64,000 nucleotides of DNA from Monarcha castaneiventris obscurior. Its lineage: Eukaryota > Chordata > Aves > Passeriformes > Monarchidae. The translations under genes were made by a program, and so were the position numbers. Below are positions 1 through 11,942 of this stretch, one piece after another. The notes below the pieces were generated by a model. The model made no database searches and was not told where the DNA came from. It saw only the letters and a list, made by a program, of their open reading frames with translations. The stretch is from the NCBI GenBank assembly GCA_026261815.1, contig JAMPIT010000862.1, forward strand, positions 682,001 through 746,000, given 5' to 3'. The number at the start of each line of letters is the position of its first letter. Positions within the stretch are counted from its first letter, which is position 1.

Positions 1-2624
1 GTGTCTTGGTTTCAGTCACTTTTCAGAGGCTGGGCTGTTTTAAGAGTGGCACATTGTTCATTTTGCATTAATTAATTCCAGTGCAGTTGGGTGATGCATT
101 TGAGCATCCTGCTCTGTTTCCCAGGGTGGAAGGGAAGCATTGCTAAGCACACTCCAGAAGAGTACTGCTTCCTTGCATCTGAGGAGGCGTGGGGCTGTGT
201 TATGGAGGATCTGAGGATGGTGTTCCAGCAGCTGTGACTGCCTGGGTACATTAACAAGCTTGAAAGGCCCTCACAGCGTTTCAGGAGATGCAACAGCCCT
301 GACTGTGATGGGGCTGAACACATTTTCCTACAGAGCTGCTCAGAAGGAGCCAACGAGTGCAGTCTGAGGAAGGCTTCTGGAGAAGCTCCTTGCATGTGTC
401 TTTATTGCCACATTCTGGAAAGGGAGAGGAATGCTCCACGAGGAGGTTTCTACAAACATCACATCCTTAATTTTGATGTGCTGACTCTATTTTTGTGCAG
501 GTACCTGCTGAGATTGGCAACAGAAGATAAAAGTATGTGCAAAGCAAAAATAGTATTCTCTTGACGCTGCTGGAGAGATGACTCTGCTTCACTCTCTTTT
601 CTTCCATTCTCATTTTGCATTTTCTGTAAATAGCCTGTTTCCACAGGCACTTTCATCTTATGGGGCATGGCTTTTTAGCTCGTTCTTGTAAGCAATGAGT
701 TTGAAGAAAGAAAAATAGCTTGGAATAAGCAATTGGCAAGGCTGATATTTCTTCAAAGTGCTCTCTAGAATGTGTGTGCACCCTGAATTAAACAGCATCT
801 TTATTTTAATGAAAGCAAGGTGAAATTTTTCAAACCCTAACCATAATCTGTACCTAGTGAAGGCACTGGAATTTGGGGAGGGGATGTTGGTTTTGGGGTT
901 TGTATTTTTTTGCTGGGTTTTTTTTTTATTTCTTATGGTGAATTTTAGTAAGAATGTTTAAACCATGACCAAGTATTTTCTAATAATCTACTTTCAGATG
1001 TATAACGCTACAACCAGAGTAGCTTACTGAAGAATTACATGTAGGGAAAAGGATTTTTATATATGCTATGTATTATCATCTTATACTTTATATATAATTC
1101 GTGTATTACATGCAGCATATAAAATATATGTCTATGTTTAAATAAGCACATAGTTCAATATATAAACAAAACCAAGGGAACTAGAACAGATGGACAAAGG
1201 ATCTCAGACTGTTGTCCCAAAACTGGGTTCTCTCACCCAGTGTGCAAGAAGCCAATCCACAGAGTTGAGCTATTTGATTTATTTATAGTTCTGCTCCAAA
1301 AGGGGTGCTGTGGGTAAAGCTAGCACACTGACAGCCAAAAATATAAGTGTATTTATAGTTTGAATATTTGCATTTCTACATAATGAATCTACATCACTGC
1401 CTGGCTAAGCTGCTCCTTGCTTAGCTGTCTCTCACCTGGATTTAAGGGTACAGCACATTCTAAATTCATGTTCAGTGTTAGGGGTCTCCACTCAGAGTCA
1501 GGTAGCCTCAGCTTCAGAGGTGTGGTTTTCACATCAAAATGAGCCAAGTTCACCAAAGGACACAATCTGAAATACTTCTAAATGCCAGCAGTCCAAAGCT
1601 GGTTTGGGCTGACATGTAACCAGTCTCTTCCCTTTATCTCATCATTTTAGTGACCTTTTACTACATTCTGCATTCTTCAGGTCAAGTTGTTCTCCCTTTT
1701 CCCAGAACATGCTCTTCCTCCCACCTATCTCTTGTCCACATCAGGATATATTAGACCATATAAGGTGGGGGCTGTAAAGCAGTGACTTGCTTATGAAATC
1801 ATAGAATATTCTGAGTCAGAAGAGACCCACAGGGATCATCAAGTCCAGCTCCTGGCCCTGCACATGGCACCCCAAGGGTCACATCCTGTGCCTGAGGACG
1901 TTGTCCAAACACTGCTTGAGCTCTGTCAGGCTGGGTGCTGTGACCACTGCCCTGGGGAGCCTGTTTCAGTGCCCAAATACTCCCTGGGTGAAGATCTCTT
2001 TCCTAATATCCAACCTAAAGCTCCCCTGACACAGCTTCAGGGCATTTCCTTCTTCTTCCCCTCTCTGAAATGAGGTCCTCTTTTCAGCAGCTGTCATCCC
2101 TGTAACAAGACTGCCTTCTGCAATGTGCAAGTAGATTTCAGTCCTAAATTTTAATTCATGTAAAGCAGCAACAGACCTTGAGCAATTCCTGGGAGTGCTT
2201 CTAAAGTATGTTAAAATATGAGGAGGGCATTTCAATATAGTAATTAGTATCACTTTCCAATTTTTTCCATGCTTTTTCATCACGCTGGAAATCACACACA
2301 AAGCTGGCAGCATTAGAGCATTATCTGGTGTGCAGCTAAACACAACAGAGGGGTTACTTTCATGAAAAGTGCCCTGAGGGAACTTTTTTTCTGAGTGTGG
2401 ATTTTTAACAACCTTTATGTATTTAATGCCTTGAAGCTGGTGTCCCACTGCAGATGATACCCATGGACAAAGACAGTGTAGATATTGTCAGTGTATACTG
2501 CAGACCTCTAATACCTTTTTTGGCAAATTCGACTCTCTTAAAAATAAATAAATAAAAACCAACAAAACCCAGTCCATTTGGAGTGTGCAATAACAAGAAA
2601 CTTTGTGTTGTTTTTCTTCTTCAG
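1..2624 (+). other. Probable MRPS5 intron (upstream of first visible exon)
   Basis: No exon was recognised here. It contains an AT-rich stretch at about 1050-1150 (alternating TA with ATATAA motifs) and a CR1 fragment at about 1797-2055. Open frames on either strand are short and lack coding character. An MRPS5 exon hidden here cannot be excluded, because the protein upstream of this point is poorly conserved. Confidence 0.5.
1797..2055 (-). mobile_element. CR1 LINE 3'-end fragment
   Basis: Read on the minus strand it ends in the CR1 3' terminus (complement of aatcatagaat). Upstream of that are the usual CR1 phrases: on the plus strand, gacccacagggatcatcaag, tccagctcctggccctgcac and tcctaatatccaacctaaa. 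It is a 5'-truncated, diverged copy with no intact frame, in an MRPS5 intron and antisense to that gene. Confidence 0.85.
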
Positions 2625-2715
2625 GTGAGAAATGTGTTTTGTATGAAGGCAAAAGAAGGCAGAAAAAAATCAATACGTGCCTTAGTGGTTGTTGGAAACG
2701 GTAAAGGGGCTGCAG
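2625..2715 (+). CDS. MRPS5: MRPS5 coding exon (first visible)
   Basis: The acceptor is ...cttcttcag and the donor is gtatgt. It reads [20 protein letters not shown] and then [10 protein letters not shown], the start of the S5 double-stranded-RNA-binding-like fold. It begins in phase 0 and ends one base into a Gly codon. Confidence 0.9.
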
Positions 2716-5700
2716 GTATGTGCATTTATTGCATGTACAAGGGAACATCTGATTGATGATGGGATATTTGGTGGGAGCTTGAGTAAGACAGCTGTATTCA
2801 TGGTCAGCCAGAGTTTTGCAGAACGTGGCTTATGTGAAAGATTGAAGGCCTCATGTGTTCCTCTAGCAGAATTTTGCTTGCACTTCGGTGTGGAGGAAAA
2901 TTTATAGAGAGAGGAAGGTGTGGTTCTCCTGCAGAAAGATGTGGTACTCTGAAAAAAACTCTTCCTACCTCTTCTTTGGAAAGCTTCTTCATGGAACATG
3001 TTATCACTGTAATCCATATGTCCTAAATGATTGAACTGAAGTTGTCCCAGGCTTTTTTCTTCATTTCCTTCTTTATTTTTAAACAGAGTAGACTATTTTT
3101 TTTGTCTGAAGCAGTCACCACTATTCAACTGTTTGAAACAAAGTTTGATCAAACACACAAAAACAACTTAAGCCTTTTTTTTTTCTCTTTGACAACAAGC
3201 AGTTGGCATCCAGATGTTAGCTGTTCATAACTCCTAAACTGGTTGTCTCTGTGATTTTCTCTGAACCACTGTCTGAGTATGATCTGTGCAGCAGAGTGGA
3301 AATTTAAATGCTAAACGTGGCTGTGAATTTCTCTGGTTTTTTCCGCTTTTCTTTCTGAAGATCATCTGCATCGTCTGTTTCTCAGCAGTAAAATGCCTCT
3401 CTCTGTCTTGCAGGTTTTGCAATAGGGAAGGCAGGTGACAGGATGAATGCTTTAAGGAAAGTATGTGGATTTAATATTTTTTGCTTGATGACAATTGCAA
3501 ATAATTTGTACCTACACTTAGGGGTTTTTTTTCCAATAATCAATATAATCTGTAGTCTTTGCAAAGAAGTAAGTCCATGTGTTTGCTTTGTCTGTCTTGA
3601 TGCAGATAATGATGGAGTGATTTAGGTTTGAAAAGCCCTTTAGGATAGTCCAGTCCAGCTGTTGATCCTTCACTGCCAGGCACCAGCAGCCCGTGTCCCT
3701 CAGTGCCCTGCCTGCACATGTTTGAAACACCTCTGGGCGTGGTGACTGAGCCACTTCACTGGCAGCCTGTTCCAGTGCTTGATAACCCTTTTTTTCCCAT
3801 CTAAACCTCCACTGGCACGATTTGAGGCAATTTCCTCTCATCCCACTTGCTATTTGGGAAAAGAGACCAACCCCCACCTCACTAAAATCTCCTTTCAGGT
3901 GTCCTTAGGGAGCAGTAAAGTAAAGCTCTCCCCTGAGCTTCCTCTTCTCCAGACTAAACATTTTCATTTCCATAGAGTTTAGATGTGGCAAACCTGTTTT
4001 CCTGAGCTGTTTTTTTCCTTCCTTTGTTTATATCTAATTAACTGAATAATGATCGATTGCAGATGCTTTGCAGAAAAATTCAAGGAGAAAAATGTTTTCT
4101 GCTCTTATTCCCTAGGCAAAGAATAAAGCAATAAGCTCCTTACACTTTATAGAGATGTATCAGAACCACACAAGTAAGTATTATTCTTTCAATGGAAGCA
4201 CTGAATGTACCAGCAAGAACTGGTTGCAACTACTTGCAAAGCATAAAAAAATGTTAAATAAAATTTTTCTGATCTGATGCATTGTATTACAATTCTTGCC
4301 AGCCTGGTCTAGTTGAAGGTGTCCCTGCTCATTGTGGAGGGGTTGGACCAGCTGGCCTTTAAAAAGTCCCTTCCAACCCAAACCATTCCATGGTTCTGTG
4401 CTTAAAATTTGGATACTTCATAGTATTTCAGGCTCTTAATAGCAAGATTAGATCTTTTCTGGCACAGTTTGAGTTAAGGGAGTCAAATATTGTCAGGCCA
4501 GTTTTATTTACAGTTTTTTTTATTACAGTTTTTCCCCTTCTGTGTCAGAGGAGAGGATTCCCTGTTGACTCAATCCATGTATGCTGGCCCAGCAGCCAGG
4601 GAGAACCTGGGCTGGAGGGTCAGTCTGATGTTTCCTGGTAGTTTTTTGTTAGTACTCTGTATGGAAAATCCAAGATGCTGATGCCTGTGGGGAAATCTCA
4701 GGTTAAAAGCTGAATATTTAAAAATATGCGTTAAATTGTATCATGTGAGCTCAGCTCAAAACTAAATGAGGCTCATTGGAGGCACACCTACCTATTTTTC
4801 AATAGTAACATGGTATTCACAGATACTTCAACATTCATAATCTATTCCAGAAATTTACCTAGATTAATCCTTCTCTTTAAAGAAGTCAGGAGGGAGTAAA
4901 ATCAGCTTCACAGTTCAGAAAAAGAAAGGTACTAGCTAAAGCTTTTCTAGAAGGAGGAATTTACCTGTAATGCCTTTGTTTTCCCCTCTCCAGTTTACCA
5001 CGACATTTCTGTGAAATTTAAAAGGACAAAAATCCGCATGAAGAAGCAAAACAAAGGTAATTAAAGGTGCCTGGAAATTTTGAAGTTTTAATAATTACTG
5101 ACTGGTATTTATTTGTTGAAGTTAAACTTATGTAGTGTCTAGTCTACCATGTTCTAAATGTTGAAAATGTTCAATCATTTTTCTTCAGAAACACCTACTG
5201 TTGCTGACACAGCTTTGCTCTTGCAAATTGGGATTTGTCCCTTTTACACTCGTGGGAGCTCTCTCACTCTTCCCAAGTGTAGTTCCTTCAGTTCTGAATT
5301 ACCTAGATGTAATGTACCTGCTCCAGCCACTGCTGGGTTTGTATAGAGCTATAAATTCTCACACCCCTCGCAGTCCAGGTCTCCCTTTCTTTACAGCCTT
5401 GGTGGTTGTGAAGTCAGTTTCATCTTCCTGTAGTTTCCTGATAGCTCATTAGTTTTTTTCTTTTCCTTGTCTCTCTGGGTTTTTTTCAGATCTGTGTCTC
5501 TGTATATTTTGTTTCTGGTTTCCTCGTTCTCCCTCAATTTCCTAACTGACAAGGTCTCCAATCAGATAACTTCACTAGAATAAGCATTCTGGCCCTTTTC
5601 TGCTGCTTTCCAGCCATTTGGTCCCCAGGATGTTTTGGTTTTTTGTCTCCTATACTCGGCAGCAGCAAGACTGTCCTGCAGTTTTTAAACATCTCTAGAG

Positions 5701-7918
5701 CTAAGCCATGTGAAACAAACCTCTCTGGAGCAAAATTAGACTCCCCAAAAATTAACTCCTCCGTTAAAACCTGGCAAGTCTAAGAAACCATTTGCAATTA
5801 GTGCCAATGTACTACAGTTATGCATTGGAGCTGATCTAATCTCCATCTCTGTGATGGAGATGGATGCAGATGACACACAAACCTCTGTTGTGTTTGTGGA
5901 TTTTGAAATATGTTTGTCCTTCACTCTGTGCCGCTAAAATTATGACAAAGTGTAATTCATTCCAGTTGCTGGGCCAGGAGAAGGGAATGATGCCTCTGCA
6001 CAGCTCCTGGAGCCATTTTTAACATCTAATGTGTTCTAACATGCTGGGTAGCAAAAATAACACAGAAGAGATCTCAGTGCTCTCTTCTGAGTAAGTTGTG
6101 TGCTTACTAACGACCACACAATGCTAATTTATCCGGTTTTTTTTCCCCAGGGTATGGTCTCCATTGCCACCGAGCCATTATCACCATCTGCAGGCTAATT
6201 GGCATTAAGGACATGTATGCCAAGGTCACTGGATCCAAAAACTTGATTAACATCACCAGAGCTCTCTTTAGAGGCTTGGCCCTACAGGTGGGTACACTCC
6301 CCATTAGGTATGGGGTCAGAAGGGATGGATGTTGTAATAGTTTGTGGGCAAACTGTTTATATTCCAGGCTTAAAATGAAGTAATCTTACAAAGAGCAAAC
6401 ACAGTCAGCAAGGGGATAATTCCTCAGCAGTTTTATGGAGCTGTCCAGTCAGGAGCAGCTGTGTGTAACTCTGCCTGTTCCACAGCCAGGTGTCTGCAGG
6501 GGGCGTCTGAATTCCTGGGCTTTCATTTGGTGTGGTTTTGGTGCCCACTGAAAAATCCTGGGCAGAGGGAATGCTGGGCCAGCTTTGGTTGCTGCTGCTT
6601 GTTTGTGTTCTAAGTTCTCGTTGCCCAAGGACTGAAGGCCCAGCTGCTTCTGTTGCTGCTGCAGTTGAGATCTCTGAAGTCAGTCAGGGAGGTGGTGTTG
6701 TTTCCTCCACCTCTGAGTGCTGCCAGTGGAGATGTCTCTGTCTGAGCCTGCTGCCTGGAGTTGATGGAAAAGCTCCAACATGCAGCATTTCATCCTGCTT
6801 CCTTTGAGCACCAGCCTCAGGATGAGTCAGCCCTTTGGAAATTCCTGGTTATCTCATTTGCAGTTTTGGTGGCTGCCAAGATTTAGCTGCTTCCATTCCC
6901 ACCACAGCCCTGCAGAGCTGTAGCTGTCAAATCTGTCACCCTGTCCTGGCCAGCTTTATCAGTTCAGCCTCAGGAGGTGAGGGAGTTGTGATCCTCTTTG
7001 CCTGACGAGAGTCACAGATCTCACAGCTTATCAATACCTGAGGGCAATCAGACTTGAGGAGGTCTGGCACTGTGTTTTCTGTGCATTGTCTCTGAGCATC
7101 TTCCACAGAAAGAACAGAAGAAGGGCCTGCTCTAAATCATTGCTTTGAGAGTTATGCACTTAATATGTTTTCTTGACTGCCCTGAATGGGAAAAATTTCC
7201 TGTCACCTGTAAACACCTATTCTGTAAAACCTGAGTGTTACCAAAACACCCTGTAGGCAAGGAGGAGGTGTAGTTGAAAGTAATGTTACATTCATATGTT
7301 TATATTAGCTAATACCCCCTGGCAGGGCAGTAACAGGCACTTTCCTGTTGTCAAAGCAAAATTTACATCCACATAAAGACATAAAAGTGTTCCTGCGCGG
7401 TACCAACATGCCAGCAGGCATGTTTATGAGCAGGTTATGTCTCTCCAGAAGCAAGTTTCTGTGGGATGACGTTGTAGTGCTGATTGGTGTATCTGAGGTC
7501 TGGCTGTATGAATTTTTGCTCATGAAGATGAGCCCAACAAATCATTGCACTGACACAGTGCTTAAACTGTTTAATAGGAAATGGTTTTTTGGGGTGTTTC
7601 AGCCCCTACCCATACACCATGTAGGTTTTGGCCTGAAGTAAAGCCACAGTGTGCATCATTGTTTTGGTTGTTTTTTCCCTGCCCTGCTCCCAGGAGACTC
7701 ACCAGCAGCTGGCAAACCAGAAGAGCCTCTACGTGGTGGAGTTCCGGGAGGAGCAGGGCCCTCTGCCCATCGTGGTGGCCCTGCCCGAGGGCACGGTCCG
7801 GGAGGATCCCGAGCCTGAGGATGAGGTTCCAAACACGAAGCTGGAGTGGAGGGAGGTGAAAGAAGCCGAGGGAATGCTGAAATCTCCCTGGGCCAGTGTC
7901 AGACGGGCGGCATCTTAA
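2625..7918 (+). CDS. MRPS5: MRPS5, mitochondrial small ribosomal subunit protein uS5m (3' part of gene, six exons)
   Basis: Component of the small subunit of the mitochondrial ribosome, homologous to bacterial S5, which acts in decoding and 30S head/body structure. Six exons are visible: 2625-2715, 3414-3460, 4116-4173, 4994-5056, 6151-6287 and 7694-7918. They join in phase to 621 nt, 206 codons plus TAA at 7916-7918. All introns are GT-AG. The first exons carry the S5 N-terminal fold ([19 protein letters not shown], with its Gly-rich loop). The fifth carries the S5 C-terminal fold ([20 protein letters not shown] and ITRALFRGL). The last encodes the mitochondrial extension beginning [20 protein letters not shown]. 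Family members are about 430 residues, so roughly the N-terminal half, including the targeting peptide, is missing. I found no convincing coding exon in 1-2624. The gene converges on MAL. Identification is from remembered family sequence, not a search. Confidence 0.93.
3414..3460 (+). CDS. MRPS5: MRPS5 coding exon (47-nt small exon)
   Basis: It follows ctctgtcttgcag and precedes gtatgtgg. It completes the split Gly and reads [15 protein letters not shown], the helix after the S5 glycine-rich loop. Skipping its 47 nt would shift the frame, so it should be constitutive. Confidence 0.9.
3615..3970 (-). mobile_element. CR1 LINE 3'-end fragment
   Basis: On the minus strand it decodes to typical CR1 C-terminal phrases ([20 protein letters not shown]) and a degenerate 3' end near 3615. 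It is diverged, 5'-truncated, and lies in the MRPS5 intron between exons 3414-3460 and 4116-4173. Confidence 0.85.
4116..4173 (+). CDS. MRPS5: MRPS5 coding exon
   Basis: The acceptor is ttccctag and the donor gtaagtatt. It reads [19 protein letters not shown] and ends one base into an Ile codon that is completed by the next exon. Confidence 0.88.
4296..4402 (+). mobile_element. CR1 LINE short 3'-end fragment
   Basis: About 105 bases match the CR1 3' tail in sense orientation: ggaggggttggaccagctgg, then cccttccaacccaaaccatt, ending ccatggttctgtg. It lies in the MRPS5 intron after exon 4116-4173, oriented opposite to the CR1 copy just upstream. Confidence 0.85.
4994..5056 (+). CDS. MRPS5: MRPS5 coding exon
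   Basis: The acceptor is cccctctccag and the donor gtaatt. After the split Ile it reads [20 protein letters not shown] and ends one base into Gly. The basic run fits an rRNA-contacting segment. Confidence 0.9.
6151..6287 (+). CDS. MRPS5: MRPS5 coding exon, S5 C-terminal domain
   Basis: The acceptor is ttttttccccag and the donor gtgggt. It encodes [20 protein letters not shown], then [20 protein letters not shown] and RGLALQ. This is the most recognisable part of the protein, the S5 C-terminal fold. Confidence 0.95.
7694..7918 (+). CDS. MRPS5: MRPS5 terminal coding exon with TAA stop
   Basis: The acceptor is ctgctcccag. It encodes 74 residues from [16 protein letters not shown] to [13 protein letters not shown], then TAA. 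The acidic stretch [16 protein letters not shown] is typical of vertebrate MRPS5 C-termini. It is clearly GC-richer than the preceding intron. Confidence 0.95.
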   Translation, partial: ETHQQLANQKSLYVVEFREEQGPLPIVVALPEGTVREDPEPEDEVPNTKLEWREVKEAEGMLKSPWASVRRAAS

Positions 7919-8275
7919 CAGCTTCGGTCCCTCTGTGGCTGCAGCTCAGAGGTGCAGCTGGCAAAGCCCAGCACAGACAGCATGCCTAGGCTTGGTTTTC
8001 AGGGGAGAGCAGCAGGAGCTCTCTCGTGCCATCCACGTCACTGCTGCCATCCAGGAACACTGTTTGGTTTCCCACAGTTCTCCTGACCACTGTCTGAGTG
8101 GGAATGTTCACATGGAAACAGTCGGTGAACGTGTCTTTGGCTTCACGCATGCATCTACTCCATTCCAGAAGATGGTTTTTAATCAAGAGCTCCCATGTTT
8201 CTTTCCCAAGTTCTGGGGAAACTGTTAAAAATATAAGATTGTGAAAGCAATAAAGAATCATCAGAGTGGGTTAGT
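7919..8275 (+). other. MRPS5: MRPS5 3' UTR with polyadenylation signal
   Basis: Non-coding tail after the stop codon. A canonical AATAAA lies at 8249-8254, which would put the cleavage site at about 8265-8280. A short GT-rich stretch follows (gttagtttgggtttgtttggg, 8270-8290), as expected of a downstream element. Confidence 0.7.
8249..8254 (+). promoter_or_regulatory. polyadenylation signal AATAAA of MRPS5
   Basis: Exact AATAAA 331 bases past the stop codon, followed by a GT-rich element. It is the only good plus-strand signal close behind the gene. Confidence 0.7.
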
Positions 8276-8289
8276 TTGGGTTTGTTTGG

Positions 8290-11254
8290 GTCCATTTTTT
8301 TTTGCAAAATGCTGGTGTCTGGGAGATCCTGAAGCAAGCTGCAGTAGTGGGAGTTCATGTGCACTCCCGAGGCTCAGAGGTTAAATTCTGTGCCTCCCAG
8401 TCTGTGAGTGCCTGTCATGGCATTTCCCCAAATGCCAAAAGGTGCTTGGGCCACCTCTTTATGGGAGAAAATACCTTAGAAATCCTTCAAAACCTTGAAG
8501 CCTGGGAATTTGCATTTGAAGTTCTGATGTTAAAGACATGTAGGAGCAATGTTTTACCTTGATCTCAAGGCAGGTTTCTAAAGACAGCAGTTGTGTATAT
8601 TCGGACAGGCAGGGTGAATTTAACTGAGTTTTATCTCACTCTTGCAATGGAAATTCCAACTCCAAGGCCATGCCTGCTGAGCTGTGGGATGAAGGCTTTT
8701 TTCCTGTTTGCCAGGTCAGTCTAAATACACCTTCAATAGGATTGCCAAGTGTTCAGGTTGCAAACTTCCCTGTCAGCAGCACATCAAGCTGCTGTTGGGG
8801 AATGTGTGCTCACATTCAGCTTGCATCCCTGCTGTTGAGCTGAGCTTAGGTCCCTACATAAAATAATCTTTTGTGGCCTTACTGTTCCCACAAGTTTGTT
8901 CCTATTAACATAGGTGTTTGTGTAGATGTTTTACCCAGCACACAGACTGCTCATCACTCACAGACAGAGCTGACTGTAAAATGAGAAACTCCTGCGTTTT
9001 CCATGGAGCTGGCCACAGTTTTCTATTAAAAATCAAATTCTTCTCCTGCCGTTCAGGAGAAGATGGAAGTTCTCCTAACTCACTACATTGCTGGAGGCAA
9101 GGTATCCAATATGCAAATATTTGGAGAACAGTTAACATGGTGGTTAAACCACTTAGTCAGGCAAGAGCAACCGAGATTACAATCTGGGCATAGTTAATGA
9201 ATATGCCTGCAAACTTGTTTTTAATAGGAACCGAGGCTTTGCCTGCCTTCAAGTGCATAGATTGCTTTAACTAGCGTGTAATTGCCTGCTCTCTAGAGCA
9301 GATGCCTGCAGCCCTCCTTGTCCTGCTGTGGAAGCTGGAGATGGGAACTCCAGTTCACAGCCAGATGAAATCTGGTGGTGGCTGCAGGGGCACAAGAGGC
9401 CCAGTGTTTCAGCAGTGTGGATGGGACTTGTAAATGCTCTGAAAGGACTTGTAAATGCTCTGAAAAAAAGCCTGATTTGTGGCTTTTTAAGTGGCCTGGT
9501 GCATCCAGTTACATCTGCAAGGGAATCCCTGGGGTGGGGAGGTACCAGTCTGGCGGGATTTGGGAATTCCTGAGCAAGTGCAGGGCACGGGGTGGAGCAG
9601 CCCCATATCTTGGGCAGGCTGGGAGCAGCTCTGCAGGCAGGGACTGCAGTGCTTGTGGTCAACACACTGCAAGGGCCAGCCTTCCCACATCCTGGGGAGC
9701 CATTCGCTTGATGCCATGACAGTGTCCCCAAGGGAAAGGCTTGCTAGCCTGCAGTGTCCATCGTGCCCAACGTTTCCAGCAGTGACAGCAAATTCTCAGG
9801 CCAGTGCTGCCCTCAGGGCTCTCTGTGGGGAAGAGATGTGCTGCACACGTGGGCTGTAGGTCCTGGGAGATTCTCTGAGCTCTGGGCAGCATCTTTCCCT
9901 TCAGGAAGCGTTGGGAGTGTGCCATTTCCCACACAGCTCCCTTGGGCTGCCCGGCTTCCAGGGCATGTCAGTCTCCAGGGCTGTGTTGACAGGACAGGAA
10001 AGTTGGGTGTGATGGACCTCTCTTTTGTGTCCTTTTCTCATTTCCACCCTGCAGAGAAGGTGCACCTTGCTGCAGTGCAGCAGCCACCCCTCGCTGTGTC
10101 ACTGTCCCGTGCCGGGGCCCTGTGCCAGGCAGGGACACCCCTCACCCTGCGAGCTGCTCCGCTGCGTGGGGTTGCCCTTGGGATCACACCAGGAGGGTAT
10201 CAGAGTTCCAGCACTTCTATCAGTTCATTCCTGACCCTTTGGTGGGGGGTCCCTCTCAGCTTCCCGGCCCTCCCCAGGCAGAGGCTCAGCCCAGGTGACC
10301 CTGGGGCCGCAGAGCTCCCTCAGTGCCCCTCCCAGGCAGCCCTGAGCCCGTGGACATTCCCGTGCCAGCAGCACCCGGCTGCTTTTCCCCAGTGCTGGCT
10401 TCCAGCAAGGCTGGGCTGGTGCTGTGGGGGAGGCTCTCAGCAAACAGGGTGGGGACAGAAGGACTCAGAGCAGGACTGGTGCAGACTGGTGTGAACTGGT
10501 GTGCGGCGGGCAAAGCAAGGAATGAGATTGGAGCCGTGCCAGATGTGGGTTGTAAATGTGATGGCCACAAGGCCCAGGGGATGTGAGGGGACAGGCAGCA
10601 CTGCTGGGTGGCACACCTGGGTGCAGGAGGAACAGAGACAGCTCATCCCAGGGCAGGACTGCAGCTCCCTGCCTCTGTACACACGCCCAAGTGGAAAGGC
10701 ATCTCTGTGTTCCACTGTCACATTCAGGGGCGTTAATAGAACCTGGGCACCAACACCCCCACACACACCCCATGATGATGGGATGAAGAAACCAGTTCGA
10801 ACAGGTGGATGTTGAACTTCAGAGCCCTGTGCCATTGTCCAAAGTGGCTTTGAGTTCCCTCCCTGCTCTGAAAAGGGGTTTCTCTTTCCACCTCTGTTGC
10901 AACCAGTTTGCTGTTGTCACAGTAACACAAGCAAAACAAGTCAGGCTGGTTTTCAGTGAGGAAAAAAACCCATAAATGTTTTCTTTAGTTTGCGATTAAA
11001 AAGCTCCAAACCAAACCCATGGTCACAGGTGAAAAGTTCCCTCGTACATGAAGCAACAGAGAGGCCTCCAAGTCAACTTTTATTTACCTCTTGTTTTGTA
11101 GTCCTTTTTGTTATCCAGGAACTTCAGACTTTAAATGGAAGCATTTTTTGCCCCACAAAGCTGGAAGGGATAATTTGGTACCAGTGTTTATTAGGCACCT
11201 CTAGCATGTGAGAACATCCCTTCCTGGGTCTAAACCCCATTTAAATTAATTTCT
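8290..11254. other. Intergenic region between convergent MRPS5 and MAL
   Basis: No gene was recognised. The part from about 9300 to 10800 is GC-rich and carries several long chance open frames, the longest 246 codons at 9754-10494 on the plus strand. They overlap in several frames on both strands and show no known domain. A perfect 21-bp tandem duplication lies at 9424-9465. Confidence 0.5.
9424..9465 (+). repeat. 21-bp perfect tandem duplication
   Basis: The unit ggacttgtaaatgctctgaaa occurs twice in direct succession, at 9424-9444 and 9445-9465, with no mismatch. The lack of divergence suggests a recent duplication. Confidence 0.9.
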
Positions 11255-11310
11255 TGTCATGGTTTAACCCCAGCTAAACACACAGCCACTCACTCAGTCC
11301 CCGTGGTGGC
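11255..11310 (-). mobile_element. ERVL-like LTR end fragment
   Basis: The plus-strand text tgtcatggtttaaccccagc is the reverse complement of the 3' terminus of a common avian ERVL-type LTR, followed by the usual cacagccactcactcag. Similarity fades after about 50 bases. It lies just beyond, and antisense to, MRPS5, near the possible 3' end of MAL. Confidence 0.6.
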
Positions 11311-11414
11311 ACTGCCCTGTCAGGGTGCAGCGCTCCTGGGGCTGTGTCTGGGTGCAGCAAAGGGAAAAAGAGCAGCAAGGACTCACCCGTTCTCAAAATC
11401 ACAGCAAACCCATC

Positions 11415-11420
11415 TTTATT
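11415..11420 (-). promoter_or_regulatory. candidate distal polyadenylation signal of MAL
   Basis: AATAAA on the minus strand, about 730 bases past the stop codon, in a non-repetitive context. It lies upstream in transcription of the LTR fragment at 11255-11310. Confidence 0.45.
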
Positions 11421-11936
11421 AGTGACAGCGTGGAAGTGCATGAGAGAGTAGCCATTCACCAAAAGCAGGAGTTGATTGCCTCAACTTGTTGAGGATTCGA
11501 TTCTGATCGCCCATAGAATTCTCCTGCAGCCTGCACCCCTTCCAGGCTGTGTTTTGGGAGGGGATCAGAGGCAGTGGTAATTCCTGGAGTTGTGGTTGTG
11601 CCTCAGAATTCAGCAGTACCCTTCAGGAGCTGCGATGATCCACCCTGCTCCTGAGCCGAGTTAAATATTGTCCCCATTGCCCATCGCAAGTCAGAGAAGG
11701 CATTTCAGAAACTGCATGAGAATATTCATTTGTACAGCGGGTTTAGGGAGGGAAACAGCCTGAAATGGGCACTCAGCAATTAAAACTACACAGTTTCACA
11801 CTCGTGCTCCTTAGTGCTGGTTGTTCACGTTTCCCCTGAAAACAATAACAACTCTGGACCCATAAAGGTACAGTCCAGGGAGATTTTAGCCCTTTGAACC
11901 CCACTATACTATGTTTTTGAAGCTGGATGTTTTTTT

Positions 11937-11942
11937 TTTATT
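11937..11942 (-). promoter_or_regulatory. candidate proximal polyadenylation signal of MAL
   Basis: AATAAA on the minus strand (TTTATT on the plus strand), about 210 bases beyond the stop. It adjoins a long A run in the sense strand, so an A-tract coincidence is possible. Confidence 0.45.

Noticed and set aside
1864..2448. open frames on both strands over 1864-2448
   Set aside because: Most of this is the CR1 fragment at 1797-2055 and its flank. The frames have no host-gene features.
3027..3230. 67-codon hydrophobic Phe-rich plus-strand frame
   Set aside because: It arises from T-rich intron sequence between MRPS5 exons and has no family resemblance.
9754..10494. 246-codon plus-strand open frame in the MRPS5-MAL intergenic region
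   Set aside because: It lies in GC-rich sequence with overlapping open frames on both strands, shows no recognisable domain or membrane pattern, and has no convincing gene context. A chance frame is more likely.
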